This document shows positions 5,813-6,991 of a DNA stretch of 6,991 nucleotides, piece by piece (within the stretch, counting starts at the first letter, position 1; each line of letters starts with the position of its first letter). Source of the DNA: an uncultured Clostridia bacterium. Its GTDB lineage: Bacteria > Bacillota > Clostridia > Oscillospirales > Ruminococcaceae. The translations under genes were made by a program, and so were the position numbers. The notes below the pieces were generated by a model. The model was not told the DNA's origin. It saw only the letters and a list, made by a program, of their open reading frames with translations, and made no database searches. The stretch lies in the NCBI GenBank assembly GCA_938014855.1, contig CALLQM010000229.1, forward strand, positions 1 through 6,991, in the 5' to 3' direction.

Positions 5813-6991
5813 TTATTTCTTTGGTTCTATTGCAAGCTGTCCATTTTTCATTACGACTTCCAATTTTGAATTGGGAGCAACATCGTCTGCAATAATCATT
5901 CTAGCAAGCAGTGTTTCCACTTTATGCTGTAAGAATCGTTTCATCGGACGTGCACCATAAACCGGATCGTACCCCTCGTCCACAATATAACGTTTTGCTT
6001 CTGGGGACAACGAGAGCACAAGCTGTTTTTCGTCGAGACGTCTTTGCAGATCTGCCATCAGCAAATCCACAATGTGGCTGATTTCCTCTTTGCTCAGCGG
6101 TTTGTAGAACACAATTTCATCCAAGCGGTTGAGAAATTCCGGACGGAACTGCTGTTTTAGCAGTTTTGATACATTCTCGCGTGCTTCCGGCTTAATTTGA
6201 CCTTGATCATCAATTCCTTCCAAGATATACGGCGAACCAAGATTCGAGGTTAAAATAATGATGGTGTTTTTAAAATCCACCGTTCTACCCTGTGAATCCG
6301 TGATACGACCATCATCCAACACCTGCAACAAGACGTTAAACACATCGGGATGCGCTTTTTCAATCTCGTCAAACAGAACAACTGAATATGGTTTACGCCG
6401 TACCGCTTCCGTAAGCTGACCGCCTTCCTCGTAGCCCACATAACCCGGAGGAGCTCCAATCAAACGGCTGACCGAGTATTTCTCCATATATTCGCTCATG
6501 TCGATACGCACAATGTTCTTCTCGTCGTCAAACAATGCCTGCGCCAATGCTTTCGCAAGTTCGGTTTTTCCAACACCGGTCGGTCCCAAAAACAGGAATG
6601 AACCGATTGGGCGGTTATAATCCTGAATACCAGCACGAGAACGCAGAATTGCTTCCGCAACGCTTGTTACCGCTTCATCCTGTCCAATCACGCGCCGATG
6701 CAGAATGGATTCCATATTAAGCAGTTTTTCGCGTTCGCCCTCCATCAGCCGAGCCACCGGTATTCCTGTCCAACGGCAGATGATGCGCGCAATCTCTTCT
6801 TCGGTTACTTTGTCACGCAATAGAGTCGTTTCTTTTTCCGTTTCTGCGGCTCGTTTTTCTTCTTCCTGCTTTATTTCATATGCTTTTCCAAAGGCAATGG
6901 CGCTTTCGAAATAGGTCGTAAAATCCGTATCATAAATTACCTGTGTTTTGCCAATTACCGTTAAAGAACAGCGCTCGTTATTCTGTAAGTT
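5813..6991 (-). CDS. clpB: ATP-dependent disaggregase ClpB, C-terminal part
   Basis: This is the last 392 residues of a Hsp100/ClpB chaperone, which threads aggregated proteins through a hexameric pore together with DnaK. The frame is open to the right edge, so the start is outside. Fragment residues 1-57 cover the end of the M domain and residues 58 onward the second AAA+ domain: TEEEIARIICRWTGIPVARL, Walker A GPTGVGKT (136-143), pore loop GYVGYEEGG (183-191), Walker B VVLFDE (204-209), sensor 1 TSN (248-250), arginine finger in EFLNRLDE (Arg289) and sensor 2 GARP (346-349). GRITDSQGRTVDFKNT and TSNLGS favour ClpB over ClpC. The M-domain end is odd: FGKAYEI takes the place of the usual YGKLPEL, and the region before it (residues 7-30) does not look like the normal coiled coil. 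Regulation cannot be judged because the promoter is outside the window. A hairpin terminator follows. Confidence 0.95.
   Translation of the reverse strand, partial: NLQNNERCSLTVIGKTQVIYDTDFTTYFESAIAFGKAYEIKQEEEKRAAETEKETTLLRDKVTEEEIARIICRWTGIPVARLMEGEREKLLNMESILHRRVIGQDEAVTSVAEAILRSRAGIQDYNRPIGSFLFLGPTGVGKTELAKALAQALFDDEKNIVRIDMSEYMEKYSVSRLIGAPPGYVGYEEGGQLTEAVRRKPYSVVLFDEIEKAHPDVFNVLLQVLDDGRITDSQGRTVDFKNTIIILTSNLGSPYILEGIDDQGQIKPEARENVSKLLKQQFRPEFLNRLDEIVFYKPLSKEEISHIVDLLMADLQRRLDEKQLVLSLSPEAKRYIVDEGYDPVYGARPMKRFLQHKVETLLARMIIADDVAPNSKLEVVMKNGQLAIEPKK

Noticed and set aside
5656..5895. + strand open frame of 79 residues across the clpB 3' end
   Set aside because: It runs through the terminator hairpin and is antisense to clpB. 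It has no ribosome site or recognisable product.
6880..6991. Frameshift in clpB as the cause of the odd M-domain end (another frame reads a LPLEK-like string)
   Set aside because: The ClpB frame stays open to the edge and aligns without gaps from FGK to LLRDKV. The other two - strand frames contain several stops, and the LPLEK string is at the wrong distance from the AAA+ domain.

Overview
The window looks like chromosomal DNA from a low-to-moderate-GC Firmicute, most likely a class Clostridia gut-type or anaerobic bacterium (Oscillospirales is my guess). The basis is the AGGAGG-type ribosome binding sites, the TTGACA/TATAAT promoter, OmpR-family two-component genes, acidic secreted proteins with an LPxTG-like anchor, and a Firmicute-type ClpB. 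I cannot name a species.

Left part (1-2527, + strand): a two-component signalling block. It starts inside an OmpR-family response regulator (1-414), whose stop overlaps by 4 bases the start of its partner sensor histidine kinase (411-1670). After a 179-bp AT-rich gap with its own probable promoter comes a second OmpR/winged-helix regulator (1850-2527). Its receiver domain has lost most of the phosphorylation pocket, so it is probably a phosphorylation-independent or otherwise atypical regulator.

Middle (2528-5383): two strong hairpins at 2576-2662 separate the + strand block from two convergent - strand genes. These encode a tandem pair of paralogous, very acidic secreted proteins. The downstream one (2675-4114) ends in a sortase-like IPNTG signal, a hydrophobic segment and a lysine tail. 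The upstream one (4253-5383) reaches the equivalent VPETG motif and stops two residues later, with no membrane segment. The upstream gene has a consensus promoter (TTGACA, 17-bp spacer, TATAAT) preceded by four TTTGT-core repeats at 11-12-bp spacing, a layout typical of OmpR/PhoB-family activator sites. The two regulators to the left are therefore plausible but unproven candidates for controlling it.

Right part (5384-6991): a 429-bp gene-free interval holds that promoter, the repeats, a 14-bp perfect inverted repeat and the terminator of clpB. The 3' two-fifths or so of a ClpB disaggregase gene (5813-6991, - strand) runs off the right edge. Its second AAA+ domain is canonical, but the visible end of the middle (M) domain is unusual.

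I see no rRNA, tRNA, CRISPR array, insertion sequence or defence cassette. The most interesting points are the anchor-less paralog, the phased repeats at its promoter, the degenerate receiver and the divergent ClpB linker. No clear new multi-gene system is evident.
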